A stretch of DNA of 64,000 nt, taken from positions 124,001 through 188,000 of the forward strand of contig NZ_JAMTCT010000005.1 in the NCBI RefSeq assembly GCF_024171995.1, written 5' to 3'. The notes below the pieces were generated by a model. The model had not been told where the DNA came from and made no database searches. It worked only from the letters and a program-made list of their open reading frames with translations. The translations under genes and the position numbers were made by a program. Position 1 is the first letter of the stretch, and each line of letters begins with the position of its first letter. Shown one piece after another: positions 24,181-32,434 of this stretch. The stretch comes from Promicromonospora umidemergens (GTDB lineage: Bacteria > Actinomycetota > Actinomycetes > Actinomycetales > Cellulomonadaceae).

Positions 24181-26595
24181 GTGGCAAGCATCAACCGGCG
24201 GATCGCCGAGGAGCTGGGTGTTCGGGACGGGCAGGTGACGGCGGCGGTCGACCTGCTCGACGGCGGCGCGACAGTGCCGTTCATCGCCCGCTACCGCAAG
24301 GAGGCCACTGGCACGCTCGACGACGCGCAGCTGCGCACCCTCGAGGAGCGGCTGCGGTACCTGCGTGAGCTGGAGGAACGGCGCGCGGCGATCCTGTCGT
24401 CGGTCCAGGAGCAGGGCAAGCTCACGGACGAGCTGCGCGCCCAGATCCTCTCGGCGGAGACGAAGTCGCGCCTGGAGGACATCTATCTCCCGTACAAGCC
24501 GAAGCGGCGCACCAAGGCGCAGATCGCGCGCGAGGCCGGCCTGGAGCCGCTCGCCCTCGCGCTGCTCGGCGACCCGGCGCTCGACCCGGCGACGGCCGCC
24601 GGACCGTACGTCGACGCGGACAAGGGCGTGGCCGACACAGACGCGGCGCTCGCCGGCGCCCGCGCGATCCTCGTGGAGCGCATGGGCGAGGACGCCGACC
24701 TGATCGGCACGCTGCGCGAGCGGCTCTGGAAGCGGGGGCGCATGCTGTCCGCCGTCCGCGACGGCGCGCAGGACAAGGGCGCCAAGTTCTCCGACTACTT
24801 CGAGTTCTCCGAGGCGCTGTCCAGCCTGCCCTCGCACCGGGTGCTCGCTCTCTTCCGGGGCGAGAAGGAGGACGTGCTGGACCTGACGATCGAGCCGGAG
24901 GAGGGCATCGAGGCCGGTGTGCCGACGTCGTACGAGGCGACCATCGCGCACCAGTTCGACATCGCGAACCAGGGTCGTCCGGGCGATCGCTGGCTCACCG
25001 ACACCGTGCGCTGGGCCTGGCGCACCAAGATCCTGGTGCACCTCGGCATCGACGTGCGGCTGCGGCTGCGCTCGGAGGCGGAGGACGAGGCCGTGCGCGT
25101 GTTCGCGGCCAACCTGCGCGACCTGCTCCTTGCGGCACCCGCCGGCACACGGGCCACGATGGGCCTCGACCCGGGGCTGCGCACCGGCGTCAAGGTCGCT
25201 GTCGTGGACGCGACGGGCAAGGTCGTCGAGTACGCGACGATCTATCCGCACGTGCCGGCGAACCGCTGGGAGGAGTCGCTCGCCACGCTGGCGGCCCTGG
25301 CCAAGAAGCACGACGTCGACCTGGTGGCGATCGGCAACGGGACGGGGTCGCGCGAGACCGAGCGGCTCGCCGCCGATCTCATGAAGAGGGCGCCGGAGCT
25401 CGGCCTGACCAAGGCCATCGTGTCCGAGGCGGGGGCGTCGGTGTACTCGGCGTCCGCCTACGCGAGCGCGGAGCTGCCCGACCTCGACGTGTCCATCCGG
25501 GGAGCGGTCTCCATCGCGCGCCGGCTGCAGGACCCGCTCGCCGAGCTCGTGAAGATCGACCCCAGGTCGATCGGCGTGGGCCAGTACCAGCACGACATCA
25601 CCGAGACCAAGCTGTCGCGGTCGCTGGACGCCGTGGTCGAGGACTGCGTGAACGGTGTGGGGGTCGACCTCAACACCGCCTCCGTCCCGCTGCTGTCGCG
25701 TGTCTCGGGCATCACCTCGACGCTCGCGGAGAACATCGTGTCGTTCCGCGACACCAACGGTCCGTACTCGTCGCGTGCGGGGCTCAAGAAGGTGCCGCGG
25801 CTGGGACCCAAGGCGTTCGAGCAGTGCGCGGGGTTCCTCAAGGTCTCGGGCGGCGGCGAGCCGCTGGACTCGTCGTCGGTGCACCCCGAGGCGTACCCGC
25901 TGGCGCGGCGCATCGTGACGGCGTCGGGTGCCGACGTCCAGGCCCTGATCGGCAACGGCAGCGCGCTGCGTACGCTGCGGCCCACCGACTTCGTCGACGA
26001 GACGTTCGGGCTGCCGACGGTCACCGACATCTTCGCCGAGCTGGAGAAGCCGGGCCGCGACCCGCGCCCGGCGTTCACCACCGCGTCCTTCGCGGAGGGT
26101 GTCGAGACGCTCGGCGACCTGGTGCCAGGCATGGTGCTCGAAGGACAGGTCACGAACGTCGCCGCGTTCGGCGCGTTCGTGGACATCGGGGTGCACCAGG
26201 ACGGTCTCGTGCACGTCTCGGCGATGTCCAAGAACTTCGTCAGCGACCCGCGGGAGGTCGTGAAGTCCGGGGACATCGTCAAGGTCAAGGTCATGGACGT
26301 GGACCTGCAGCGCAAGCGGGTCGCCCTCACCTTGCGCCTTGACGACGAGATCGGTGCGGACACCGGCGGTCGTACGTCCGGCGGATCCCGAGCCGGCGGG
26401 CAGGGCTCCCGGCAGGACGGCCAGGGCGGCGGTGGTCAGCGCGGCGGACGCCAGGGTGGTGGACGGCCGGGCGGTGGCGAGGGCCGTGGCCGGGACGGGC
26501 GCGGTCAGGGCTCGGGCGGGCAGGCCGGCCGCGGGCGACCCGCGCCCGCGGACACCGCGATGGCGGACGCGCTGCGCAAGGCAGGCCTCGCCTGA
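24181..26595 (+). CDS. tex: Tex-family RNA-binding protein
   Basis: The 804-aa protein shows the Tex layout. The N-terminal helical domain has [27 protein letters not shown] and [28 protein letters not shown]. The YqgF-like domain begins [18 protein letters not shown] helix-hairpin-helix segment has [20 protein letters not shown] and [20 protein letters not shown]. The S1 domain (about 650-720) has [26 protein letters not shown]. The last 85 residues are a Gly/Arg/Gln-rich tail, longer than usual, possibly RNA-binding. It acts in the cytosol on transcription or RNA turnover. GTG 24181 follows AAGGA. Confidence 0.95.
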   Translation: MASINRRIAEELGVRDGQVTAAVDLLDGGATVPFIARYRKEATGTLDDAQLRTLEERLRYLRELEERRAAILSSVQEQGKLTDELRAQILSAETKSRLEDIYLPYKPKRRTKAQIAREAGLEPLALALLGDPALDPATAAGPYVDADKGVADTDAALAGARAILVERMGEDADLIGTLRERLWKRGRMLSAVRDGAQDKGAKFSDYFEFSEALSSLPSHRVLALFRGEKEDVLDLTIEPEEGIEAGVPTSYEATIAHQFDIANQGRPGDRWLTDTVRWAWRTKILVHLGIDVRLRLRSEAEDEAVRVFAANLRDLLLAAPAGTRATMGLDPGLRTGVKVAVVDATGKVVEYATIYPHVPANRWEESLATLAALAKKHDVDLVAIGNGTGSRETERLAADLMKRAPELGLTKAIVSEAGASVYSASAYASAELPDLDVSIRGAVSIARRLQDPLAELVKIDPRSIGVGQYQHDITETKLSRSLDAVVEDCVNGVGVDLNTASVPLLSRVSGITSTLAENIVSFRDTNGPYSSRAGLKKVPRLGPKAFEQCAGFLKVSGGGEPLDSSSVHPEAYPLARRIVTASGADVQALIGNGSALRTLRPTDFVDETFGLPTVTDIFAELEKPGRDPRPAFTTASFAEGVETLGDLVPGMVLEGQVTNVAAFGAFVDIGVHQDGLVHVSAMSKNFVSDPREVVKSGDIVKVKVMDVDLQRKRVALTLRLDDEIGADTGGRTSGGSRAGGQGSRQDGQGGGGQRGGRQGGGRPGGGEGRGRDGRGQGSGGQAGRGRPAPADTAMADALRKAGLA

Positions 26596-26723
26596 CTGGT
26601 CAGGCGCCGCGGCCGGGTCAGACGCACTGGTCATCCGAGTGAACCGTACGTCTGACCGATTCGTAAGGTTCCGAGCTGGCGTATCCCCTGGCGACCGGCC
26701 CGCCAGGGGGCCACGATGACGAC

Positions 26724-28280
26724 ATGAGCCTTTCTGAAGAGTCGTTCGACGTCATCGTGATCGGCGGAGGGCCGGTGGGGGAGAACGCGGCCGACCGCGC
26801 CTCGCGCACCGGTCTCTCCGTCGCCCTGGTCGAGTCGGAGCTCCTGGGCGGTGAGTGCTCCTACTGGGCCTGCATGCCGTCCAAGGTGCTGCTGCGCGCG
26901 GGCGCGGTCCGCGCTCTCGCGCGCGAGACGCCTGGCCTGCGGGATCCCGGCGCGCCCGACATCGCCGCCGTCTTCGCCCGCCGCGACGAGATCACGAGCA
27001 ACTGGGACGACTCCGGGCAGGTCTCCTGGGTCGAAGGTGCCGGCCTGACGCTGGTGCGCGGGCACGGCCGACTGGCCGGCGAGCGGCTCGTCGAGGTCAC
27101 GGTGCCGGAGAGCGGTGCCGCCTCCGAGAGCGGTCTCGGGGAGGCAGAGGCGGGGGCGACCCCGGTGACCCGGCTGCTGCGGGCTCGGCACGCGGTGATC
27201 GTCGCGACCGGCAGCGTGCCGGTCCTGCCGGACACCCCGGGGCTGGCGGAGGCGGCACCCTGGTCGAGCCGCGAGGCGACGTCGGCGGAGGCGGTCCCCG
27301 AGTCGCTGGTGGTCGTCGGCGGCGGCGTGGTCGGTGTCGAGATGGCGAACGCGTACGCGGACCTCGGCGCGCAGGTGACGCTGGTGTCGCGCGGCGGGCT
27401 GCTGTCGGGCGCGGAGCCGTTCGCCGGTGAGATGGTCGCCGAGTCGCTGAGCGGGCTGGGGGTGGACGTCCGCACGGGCACCGAGGTCGGCTCGGTCGAG
27501 CGGCCCGGCGTCGGGCTCGAGGGCGGCGTGCCGGGCCCGGTGACCGTCACCCTGTCCGACGGCGGGAAGATCACCGCCGCCGAGATCCTCGTGGCGACCG
27601 GCCGCGTGCCGCGCACGGGCGACCTCGGCGTGGAGAGCGTGGGCCTGGACGGGTCGGCGCTCGGCCGTGGTGGAGCCCTGGTCGTCGACGAGTCGATGCA
27701 GGTCAGCGGCGTCTCGGGCGGCTGGCTGTACGCGTGCGGTGACGTAACGGGCCGCGCGCCGACCACCCACCAGGGCAAGTACCAGGCGCGCGTCGTCGGC
27801 GACGTGGTCGCCGCGCGGTACGGCACGGAGGTGGGGGACCGCAGCCCCACGAGCGGCGACCCGGAGCCCGCCGTCGGGCAGGAGGGCAAGGCCTGGTCAC
27901 GGTATGCCGCCTCCGCCGACCGCACGGCCCGTGTGCAGGTGGTGTTCACGCGGCCGCAGGTGAGCTGGGTGGGGCCGACGGAGCACGAGGCACGCGCGGC
28001 GGGGCTTCCCGTGGAGGCGGTGTCGTACGACCTGTCCTGGGTGGGCGGGGCGAGCGTGGAGTCGCCCGGCTACTCGGGCCGGGCCCAGGTGCTGATCGAC
28101 ACGCAGCGACGGGTCCTCGTGGGCGCGACCTTCGTGGGCCCCGATGCCGGGGAGATGCTGCACGCCGCGACCATCGCCGTCGTCGGAGAGGTGCCGCTGG
28201 ACCGCTTGTGGCACGCGGTCCCCGCCTACCCGACGGTCAGCGAGGTCTGGCTCCGCTTCCTGGAGTCCTACGGCCTCTGA
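26724..28280 (+). CDS. FAD-dependent pyridine nucleotide-disulfide oxidoreductase
   Basis: The 518-aa class I flavoprotein disulfide reductase has FAD site IVIGGGPVGENAADRA, redox motif GGECSYWACMPSKVLLR (Cys pair spaced C-x4-C, in place of the usual GGTCLNVGCIPSK), NAD(P) site LVVVGGGVVGVEMANAYADLG, second FAD segment LYACGDVTGR, and C-terminal interface GEMLHAATIAVVGEVPLDRLWHAVPAYPTVSEVW. It lacks the His-x4-Glu of lipoamide dehydrogenase in its usual form (HAVPAYPTVSE is close), so substrate is open. It is probably a cytosolic reductase of a small disulfide, quinone or metal. It is monocistronic. Confidence 0.88.
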   Translation: MSLSEESFDVIVIGGGPVGENAADRASRTGLSVALVESELLGGECSYWACMPSKVLLRAGAVRALARETPGLRDPGAPDIAAVFARRDEITSNWDDSGQVSWVEGAGLTLVRGHGRLAGERLVEVTVPESGAASESGLGEAEAGATPVTRLLRARHAVIVATGSVPVLPDTPGLAEAAPWSSREATSAEAVPESLVVVGGGVVGVEMANAYADLGAQVTLVSRGGLLSGAEPFAGEMVAESLSGLGVDVRTGTEVGSVERPGVGLEGGVPGPVTVTLSDGGKITAAEILVATGRVPRTGDLGVESVGLDGSALGRGGALVVDESMQVSGVSGGWLYACGDVTGRAPTTHQGKYQARVVGDVVAARYGTEVGDRSPTSGDPEPAVGQEGKAWSRYAASADRTARVQVVFTRPQVSWVGPTEHEARAAGLPVEAVSYDLSWVGGASVESPGYSGRAQVLIDTQRRVLVGATFVGPDAGEMLHAATIAVVGEVPLDRLWHAVPAYPTVSEVWLRFLESYGL

Positions 28281-28281
28281 C

Positions 28282-28343
28282 CTTCGAGGCCTAAGTTTCT
28301 TCGTTCTGGAGCCGTCCAGAGCGAAGAAACTTAGGCCTCGAAG
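28282..28343. terminator. 29-bp near-perfect hairpin in a convergent gap
   Basis: The left arm 28282-28303 (CTTCGAGGCCTAAGTTTCTT...) pairs perfectly over 22 bp with 28322-28343. The inner TTCTGGA/TCCAGAG adds seven more pairs (one G-T), closing on a GCCG loop. It starts two bases after the reductase stop and ends 29 bp before the convergent stop at 28373. Confidence 0.85.
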
Positions 28344-28372
28344 AGGGTCGGGCGAGAGGTCGGGCGTGGTGG

Positions 28373-29404
28373 CTACTCGGTCGGGGTGAGCGAGCCGTCC
28401 GAGCTGAAGACGAGGCCGAGCGTGACCTCGCCCTGCTGAAGCGCCGACTTGGTCAGCGGACCACCAGCGTCGAGCGAGCGGAACTCCGCGAACTCCAGGC
28501 CGTAGGTCTCCACGAGGCCCGGCTGGCAGAACGGACGCTCCGTGCACTCCGGCGGGCCGCCCAGCACGAGCCCGCCGCAGGCCTCGGCGAGCTCGCTGAG
28601 CGTGGCGACACCGTGCTCGTCCGCGAAGGCCTTGGTCACGGCGAACGCGTTCTGGTCCTGCGCGGGGGAGGGCTCGCCGAACACGAGGCCGATCTCCTGG
28701 CCCAGCCCGGTGAGCGCCTCGACGGTGGCGCCGAGGTCGCTGCTCGCCACCGCCGCGGCGTCGGCCCCGTTGACGTCCTTGTTGATGAACTCCGTGAGGG
28801 TGCCCACGTACTCGGGGATCACCTGGACCTGCTCGCCGTCCTCCAGGGCGGGGAGGTAGGCCTCACGGTTGCCGATGGTGGTGACCTCGGCGTCGTAGCC
28901 GGCGGAGTTCAGCACCGTCGCGTAGATGGTGCCGAGCGTGGCGCTCTCCGCGAAGTCGGCGGCGCCGACGACGATCGTGCCGCTGCCGCTCTGCTCCGGG
29001 TCGTCGAGGCCTGCCTCGGCCACGAACTCCTCCGCGACCTCCTTCGAGGTGCGGCGCTCGACGTCCACCGCCTTGTTCAGGCCGATGAGGGTGTCGGTGT
29101 CGAGTGCGGCCGAGACCGTGTCGAGGAGCGGGATCAGCGTGTCGTCGCCCTCGACGGCCGCCGCGTTGACCGCCGGGATGATGTTGTCGACGGTCTGCAG
29201 CTGCTTGTCGTCCTCGAGCACCACGAGCTCGTCGCCGGGTACTGCCTCGCAAGCGGCAGCGCTCGAGCCGCTCGTCGAGGCGCTGCCGACGGTCCCTCCG
29301 GCTGAGCCCGGTTCGCCGCAAGCGGTCAGGAGAGTGAGGCTGACGACGGCTGCTGCGGCGCCGAGCGCCCTGGGCAGGGACACATGCGTACGGGGGAACT
29401 TCAT
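28373..29404 (-). CDS. Osmoprotectant ABC transporter substrate-binding lipoprotein
   Basis: The 343-aa lipoprotein has lipobox LLTAC with the modified Cys at C29. The type-2 periplasmic binding fold of glycine betaine/choline/carnitine receptors shows in IVVGAADFAESATLGTIYATVL, IGNREAYLPALEDGEQVQVIPEYVGTLTEFI and NAFAVTKAFADEHGVATLSELAEACGGLVLGGPPECTERPF. It would deliver a compatible solute to the permeases at 31050-32389. It is separated from them by an SDR/TetR pair, unlike the usual contiguous operon. Confidence 0.88.
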   Translation of the reverse strand: MKFPRTHVSLPRALGAAAAVVSLTLLTACGEPGSAGGTVGSASTSGSSAAACEAVPGDELVVLEDDKQLQTVDNIIPAVNAAAVEGDDTLIPLLDTVSAALDTDTLIGLNKAVDVERRTSKEVAEEFVAEAGLDDPEQSGSGTIVVGAADFAESATLGTIYATVLNSAGYDAEVTTIGNREAYLPALEDGEQVQVIPEYVGTLTEFINKDVNGADAAAVASSDLGATVEALTGLGQEIGLVFGEPSPAQDQNAFAVTKAFADEHGVATLSELAEACGGLVLGGPPECTERPFCQPGLVETYGLEFAEFRSLDAGGPLTKSALQQGEVTLGLVFSSDGSLTPTE

Positions 29405-29522
29405 CGAAATATCTCCGAACGTGGGTGACGTACAGCTGTTCTACGGCTTTGATCGCTCCCATTCGACCCCGGCGGACGGGCGATGGCAAGGGGAAAACCC
29501 GCTCGTGAGGATGTCGTTACAT

Positions 29523-30344
29523 TCAGTGGTGTGCTGCGGCGATCCCCGCGTTGCGCGAGCGGGCGCCGAACGAGCCGGAGAGGAGCACGGCGCGGCGTCG
29601 GGTGAAGAGACGCCCCAGCTCGGAGGCGATCGCGTTGCCCCGGCCCGAGACGACGCTGGGCCGGCGGTTGCCGCGGTCCAGTGAGCGCAGGCCCGTCTCG
29701 ACGACCTGCCCGGGCGTCTGGTAGCTGCCGTTGTAGGCGCCGCCCGCGAGGTCGTCGAAGAACTCGGTGCGGGTCAGGCCCGGGGCGAGGGACAGCACGC
29801 GGAGACCGTTCGACCGCGACTCGTACCACAGCGCCTCGGTGAAGCTCAGGACGAAGGCCTTGGCGGCCGAGTAGACGGCCATGTCGGGCCCGGGCAGGTA
29901 GGCGGCCATGCTCGCGACATTGACCAGGACCCCGCGCCCGGACTGCCGGAGGGGCTCGATGAACGCGCGGGAGATGTCGACGAGGTTCGCCACGTCGACG
30001 GCGATCTCGTCCTGCAAGCGATCCGGGTCCTCCTCGTGGAAGGGGCCGTCGGTGCCGAAGCCGGCGTTGTTGACGAGGCCGGTCACGGTGAGACCGCGCG
30101 TCGCGACCTCGTCGGCGAGGGCCTGCCCGGCGCCGCGCACGCTGAGGTCAAGGGCGATCGGGGTGGCGCGCACGCCGTGGTCGCGTTCGACCTCGCTCGC
30201 GAGCTCTTGCAGGCGGTCGAGGCGGCGGGCGACCAGGATCACGTCGGAGCCGCGCTTCGCGAGGGCTCGTGCGAAGGCGGCCCCGATCCCGGAGCTGGCG
30301 CCGGTGACGATGGTGGTCTGCGAGGTGAAGTCGATGTCGGCCAT
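29523..30344 (-). CDS. Short-chain dehydrogenase/reductase
   Basis: The 273-aa classical SDR has the NAD(P)-binding TIVTGASSGIGAAFARALAKRG, with VARRLDRL suggesting NADP preference. It continues with GLVNNAGFGTDGPF, NVASMAAYLPGPDMAVYSAAKAF (catalytic Ser and YxxxK) and LAPGLTRTEFF. The C-terminal tail ending RSRNAGIAAAHH is longer than average. ATG 30344 is preceded by TACAGT (30355-30350) and TTGCAC (30379-30374) with an 18-bp spacer, a good leaderless promoter that overlaps the TetR palindrome, so repression by the divergent TetR is likely. The physiological substrate is unknown. Confidence 0.9.
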   Translation of the reverse strand: MADIDFTSQTTIVTGASSGIGAAFARALAKRGSDVILVARRLDRLQELASEVERDHGVRATPIALDLSVRGAGQALADEVATRGLTVTGLVNNAGFGTDGPFHEEDPDRLQDEIAVDVANLVDISRAFIEPLRQSGRGVLVNVASMAAYLPGPDMAVYSAAKAFVLSFTEALWYESRSNGLRVLSLAPGLTRTEFFDDLAGGAYNGSYQTPGQVVETGLRSLDRGNRRPSVVSGRGNAIASELGRLFTRRRAVLLSGSFGARSRNAGIAAAHH

Positions 30345-30364
30345 GCTGCACTGTAGGCAGAGTG

Positions 30365-30379
30365 TTGCACTGAGTGCAA
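30365..30379. promoter_or_regulatory. Perfect 15-bp operator palindrome between SDR and TetR genes
   Basis: TTGCACT-G-AGTGCAA is perfectly palindromic. Its right arm read on the minus strand (TTGCAC) is the -35 box of the SDR promoter. On the plus strand it lies upstream of TAAGAT (30396-30401), the presumed -10 of the TetR gene. A bound repressor would block the SDR and probably its own gene. Confidence 0.7.
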
Positions 30380-30407
30380 GCATTAGCACCGAGGGTAAGA
30401 TCACCAC

Positions 30408-31004
30408 ATGGACTCGACTCCCGTCACCCCGAGCCTGCGCGAGCGAACGCGCAGGGCCGTCCATGCCGAGATCACGGACACGGCCCTGCGCCTGTTCGCG
30501 GAGCAGGGCTTCGAGGCGACCACCGTCGACCAGATCGCGGCCGCGGCGGGGATCTCGAGGCGGTCGTTCTTCCACTACTTCGGGAGCAAGGAGGACGTCG
30601 TCCTGGGTGACCTCGAGGCGCTCGGGCTGCGCGTGCGCGACGCGCTCGAGGCGCGCCCGGCGGCGGAGACGGCCTGGGAGGCGCTGCGTGCGGCACTCAA
30701 GACCCTGCAGGGCCCTGACACCGACGCCGTGACGGAGCTGCAGATCGCGGGCATGTACGCGGACGCGCCGTCGCTCCGCGCGAAGCACCTCGAGAAGCAC
30801 CTCCGCTGGCAGGAGCTGTTCGCCCCGGAGATCGAGCGTCGTCTCGGCATCGCACCGGGCGCCACGGCCGACCCGCGCGCCCGTGCCGTCATCGCGGCGG
30901 CGCTCGCCTGCCTCGACATAGCCGTCGAGGCCTGGCGGGAGTCGGGCGGCACGGCTGATCCCGTGGACCTGTTCGACGCGGCAGTCGCGGCGGTCCGGGC
31001 CTGA
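30408..31004 (+). CDS. TetR-family transcriptional regulator
   Basis: The 198-aa protein has the TetR N-terminal domain (about 10-58): RERTRRAVHAEITDTALRLFAEQGFEATTVDQIAAAAGISRRSFFHYFGSKEDVVL, with the recognition helix ISRRSFFHYF. The C-terminal domain resembles the MftR-type fold seen in many actinobacterial TetRs (MYADAPSLRAKHLEKHLRWQELFAPEIERRLG); that assignment is tentative. TAAGAT ends six bases before ATG 30408, so the transcript is probably leaderless. The divergent SDR is the evident target. Confidence 0.92.
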   Translation: MDSTPVTPSLRERTRRAVHAEITDTALRLFAEQGFEATTVDQIAAAAGISRRSFFHYFGSKEDVVLGDLEALGLRVRDALEARPAAETAWEALRAALKTLQGPDTDAVTELQIAGMYADAPSLRAKHLEKHLRWQELFAPEIERRLGIAPGATADPRARAVIAAALACLDIAVEAWRESGGTADPVDLFDAAVAAVRA

Positions 31005-31009
31005 CGCCA

Positions 31010-31046
31010 GGGGTCCCCGGCGCCGCGGCCCTGACCGGCGCCGAGG
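31010..31046. terminator. Hairpin between TetR and convergent permease
   Basis: AGGGG...CGGCGCC (about 31010-31025) can pair with GGCGCCGAGGCCCC (about 31037-31050) with small bulges. It fills the 45-bp gap between the stops at 31004 and 31050 and extends into the permease stop region. Confidence 0.45.
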
Positions 31047-31049
31047 CCC

Positions 31050-31733
31050 CTACCGCACGCCGGCCCGCAGCGGGGCCGGGGTGGCCAGGCGCTGCCCGAT
31101 CGCGAGCACCGCGTCGATCGCGAGGCAGAGCGCAGCGACCAGCACGCCGCCCGCCAGCACCTCGCCGTACCGCTGCGTACCCATGCCGAGCGCGATGATC
31201 TGACCCAGTCCACCGCCCCCGGCGAGCGCCGCGAGCGGGATGGTGGCGACCACCTGCACGATGGTGGTCCGCAGCCCGGCGGAGACGAGCGTGGTGGCGA
31301 GCGGCAGCTCGACCTGCAGCAGGATGCGGCCACCGCTCATGCCCATGCCGCGGGCCGCGTCGCGGGCGTCCGGGTCGGCGCCGCGTACGCCCTCGTAGGT
31401 GTTGACCAGGAGTACGGGCACGGCGAAGAACGCGGCGGCGATGACGGTGGCGGTGTTGCCGAACAGCCCGCCGGCGGCGAGCAGGAAGATGATGCCGAGC
31501 GTCGGCAGCGCGCGGGAGGCGTTGGTGAGCCAGACGACCAGGCCCGCGCCCCGTCCGCTGTGTCCCAGCCAGGCACCCAGCGGGATCGCCAGCGCGGCCG
31601 CTGCAGCGGTGGCCGCTGCGGTCATGAGCAGGTGCTCGCCGGTCAGCTCCAGCACGCCGCCCGGCTCGGTCCAGGTCAGCGGATCGTTGAGCCACACGAG
31701 GGCTTCGTCGACGACGCCGGTGGTGGCGCTCAT
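31050..31733 (-). CDS. Osmoprotectant ABC transporter permease (second)
   Basis: This 227-aa inner-membrane permease of the OpuCB/OpuCD type has five to six helices: HLLMTAAATAAAAALAIPLGAWLGH, ASRALPTLGIIFLLAAG, AAFFAVPVLLVNTYEGV, the EAA-like loop ARDAARGMGMSGGRILLQVELPLATTLVSAGLRTTIVQVVATIPLAALAGGGGLG. ATG 31733 overlaps the stop of the other permease gene (ATGA), so they are translationally coupled. It works with the second permease, the ATPase at 32432 and probably the receptor at 28373. Confidence 0.9.
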   Translation of the reverse strand: MSATTGVVDEALVWLNDPLTWTEPGGVLELTGEHLLMTAAATAAAAALAIPLGAWLGHSGRGAGLVVWLTNASRALPTLGIIFLLAAGGLFGNTATVIAAAFFAVPVLLVNTYEGVRGADPDARDAARGMGMSGGRILLQVELPLATTLVSAGLRTTIVQVVATIPLAALAGGGGLGQIIALGMGTQRYGEVLAGGVLVAALCLAIDAVLAIGQRLATPAPLRAGVR

Positions 31734-32389
31734 GAGGTCCTCCCGCGCAGCCAGGGGGTCAGGGCTCTGCCTGCCGCCCAGAGCGCGAGGTCCAGCACCA
31801 GGGCGAGCAGGATCGTCGCGAGCGTGGCCGTCATGATCTCGGCCCGGTAGAAGTTGTTGCGGAAGCCCTGGAACATGAGCTGTCCCAGCCCCCCGTACCC
31901 GACGATGACGCCGACGGTGACCAGCGCGACGGTGGACACGGTGGCCAGCCGCAGGCCGGCGACGATGCTCGGCAGCGCGCTCGGCATGGCCACCTGGACG
32001 AGCAGCCGCGCCGGCCCGTAGCCCAGGCCCCGGGCGGCGTCGATGACGGCCGGGTCCACGGTGGCGAGCCCGGCCACCGTGTTGCGCAGGATGATGAGCA
32101 GGGCGTAGACCACGAGGCCCACCAGGACGGGCGTGCGGCCGATCCCGAGCAGCGGCGCGAGGATCGCGAACAGGGCCAGCGACGGCACCGTGTACATGAC
32201 GGCGACCGCGCCGAGCACCGGCCCGGACAGCCACCGGGACCGGGAGATCAGGACCCCCAGCGGGACGGCGATGGCCGCGGAGATCGCGACGGCCTCGATG
32301 GTCAGTCCGGCGTGCTCGACGGTGCGCTGCCACAGGAGGGGCGCGTTGTCGACCACGTAGGACCAGGAGAACCAGGGATTACCGGGCAT
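31730..32389 (-). CDS. Osmoprotectant ABC transporter permease (first)
   Basis: The 219-aa permease starts MPGNPWFSWSYVVDNAPLLWQRTVEHAGLTIEAV, the usual amphipathic opening of this family. Helices include ISAAIAVPLGVLIS and VLGAVAVMYTVPSLALFAILAP. The EAA loop is DAARGLGYGPARLLVQVAMPSALPSIVAGLRLATVSTVALVTVGVIVG. Its ATG is embedded in a 48-bp palindrome shared with the divergent ATPase gene; TAGGTT ends seven bases before it, giving a leaderless promoter. Confidence 0.9.
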   Translation of the reverse strand: MPGNPWFSWSYVVDNAPLLWQRTVEHAGLTIEAVAISAAIAVPLGVLISRSRWLSGPVLGAVAVMYTVPSLALFAILAPLLGIGRTPVLVGLVVYALLIILRNTVAGLATVDPAVIDAARGLGYGPARLLVQVAMPSALPSIVAGLRLATVSTVALVTVGVIVGYGGLGQLMFQGFRNNFYRAEIMTATLATILLALVLDLALWAAGRALTPWLRGRTS

Positions 32390-32434
32390 GCCTGAGAACC
32401 TACCGTGGTGACACCCGGTAGGTTCTCAGGCATG
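32387..32434. promoter_or_regulatory. 48-bp symmetric divergent promoter containing both start codons
   Basis: Nineteen-base arms (32387-32405 and 32416-32434) are perfect reverse complements around a 10-bp centre. Each arm reads CGGTAGGTTCTCAGGCATG outward: a TAGGTT -10-like box, seven bases, then the ATG of the permease (minus strand) or ATPase (plus strand). Both genes would therefore be leaderless, expressed from mirror-image promoters, and open to one dimeric regulator. Confidence 0.75.
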
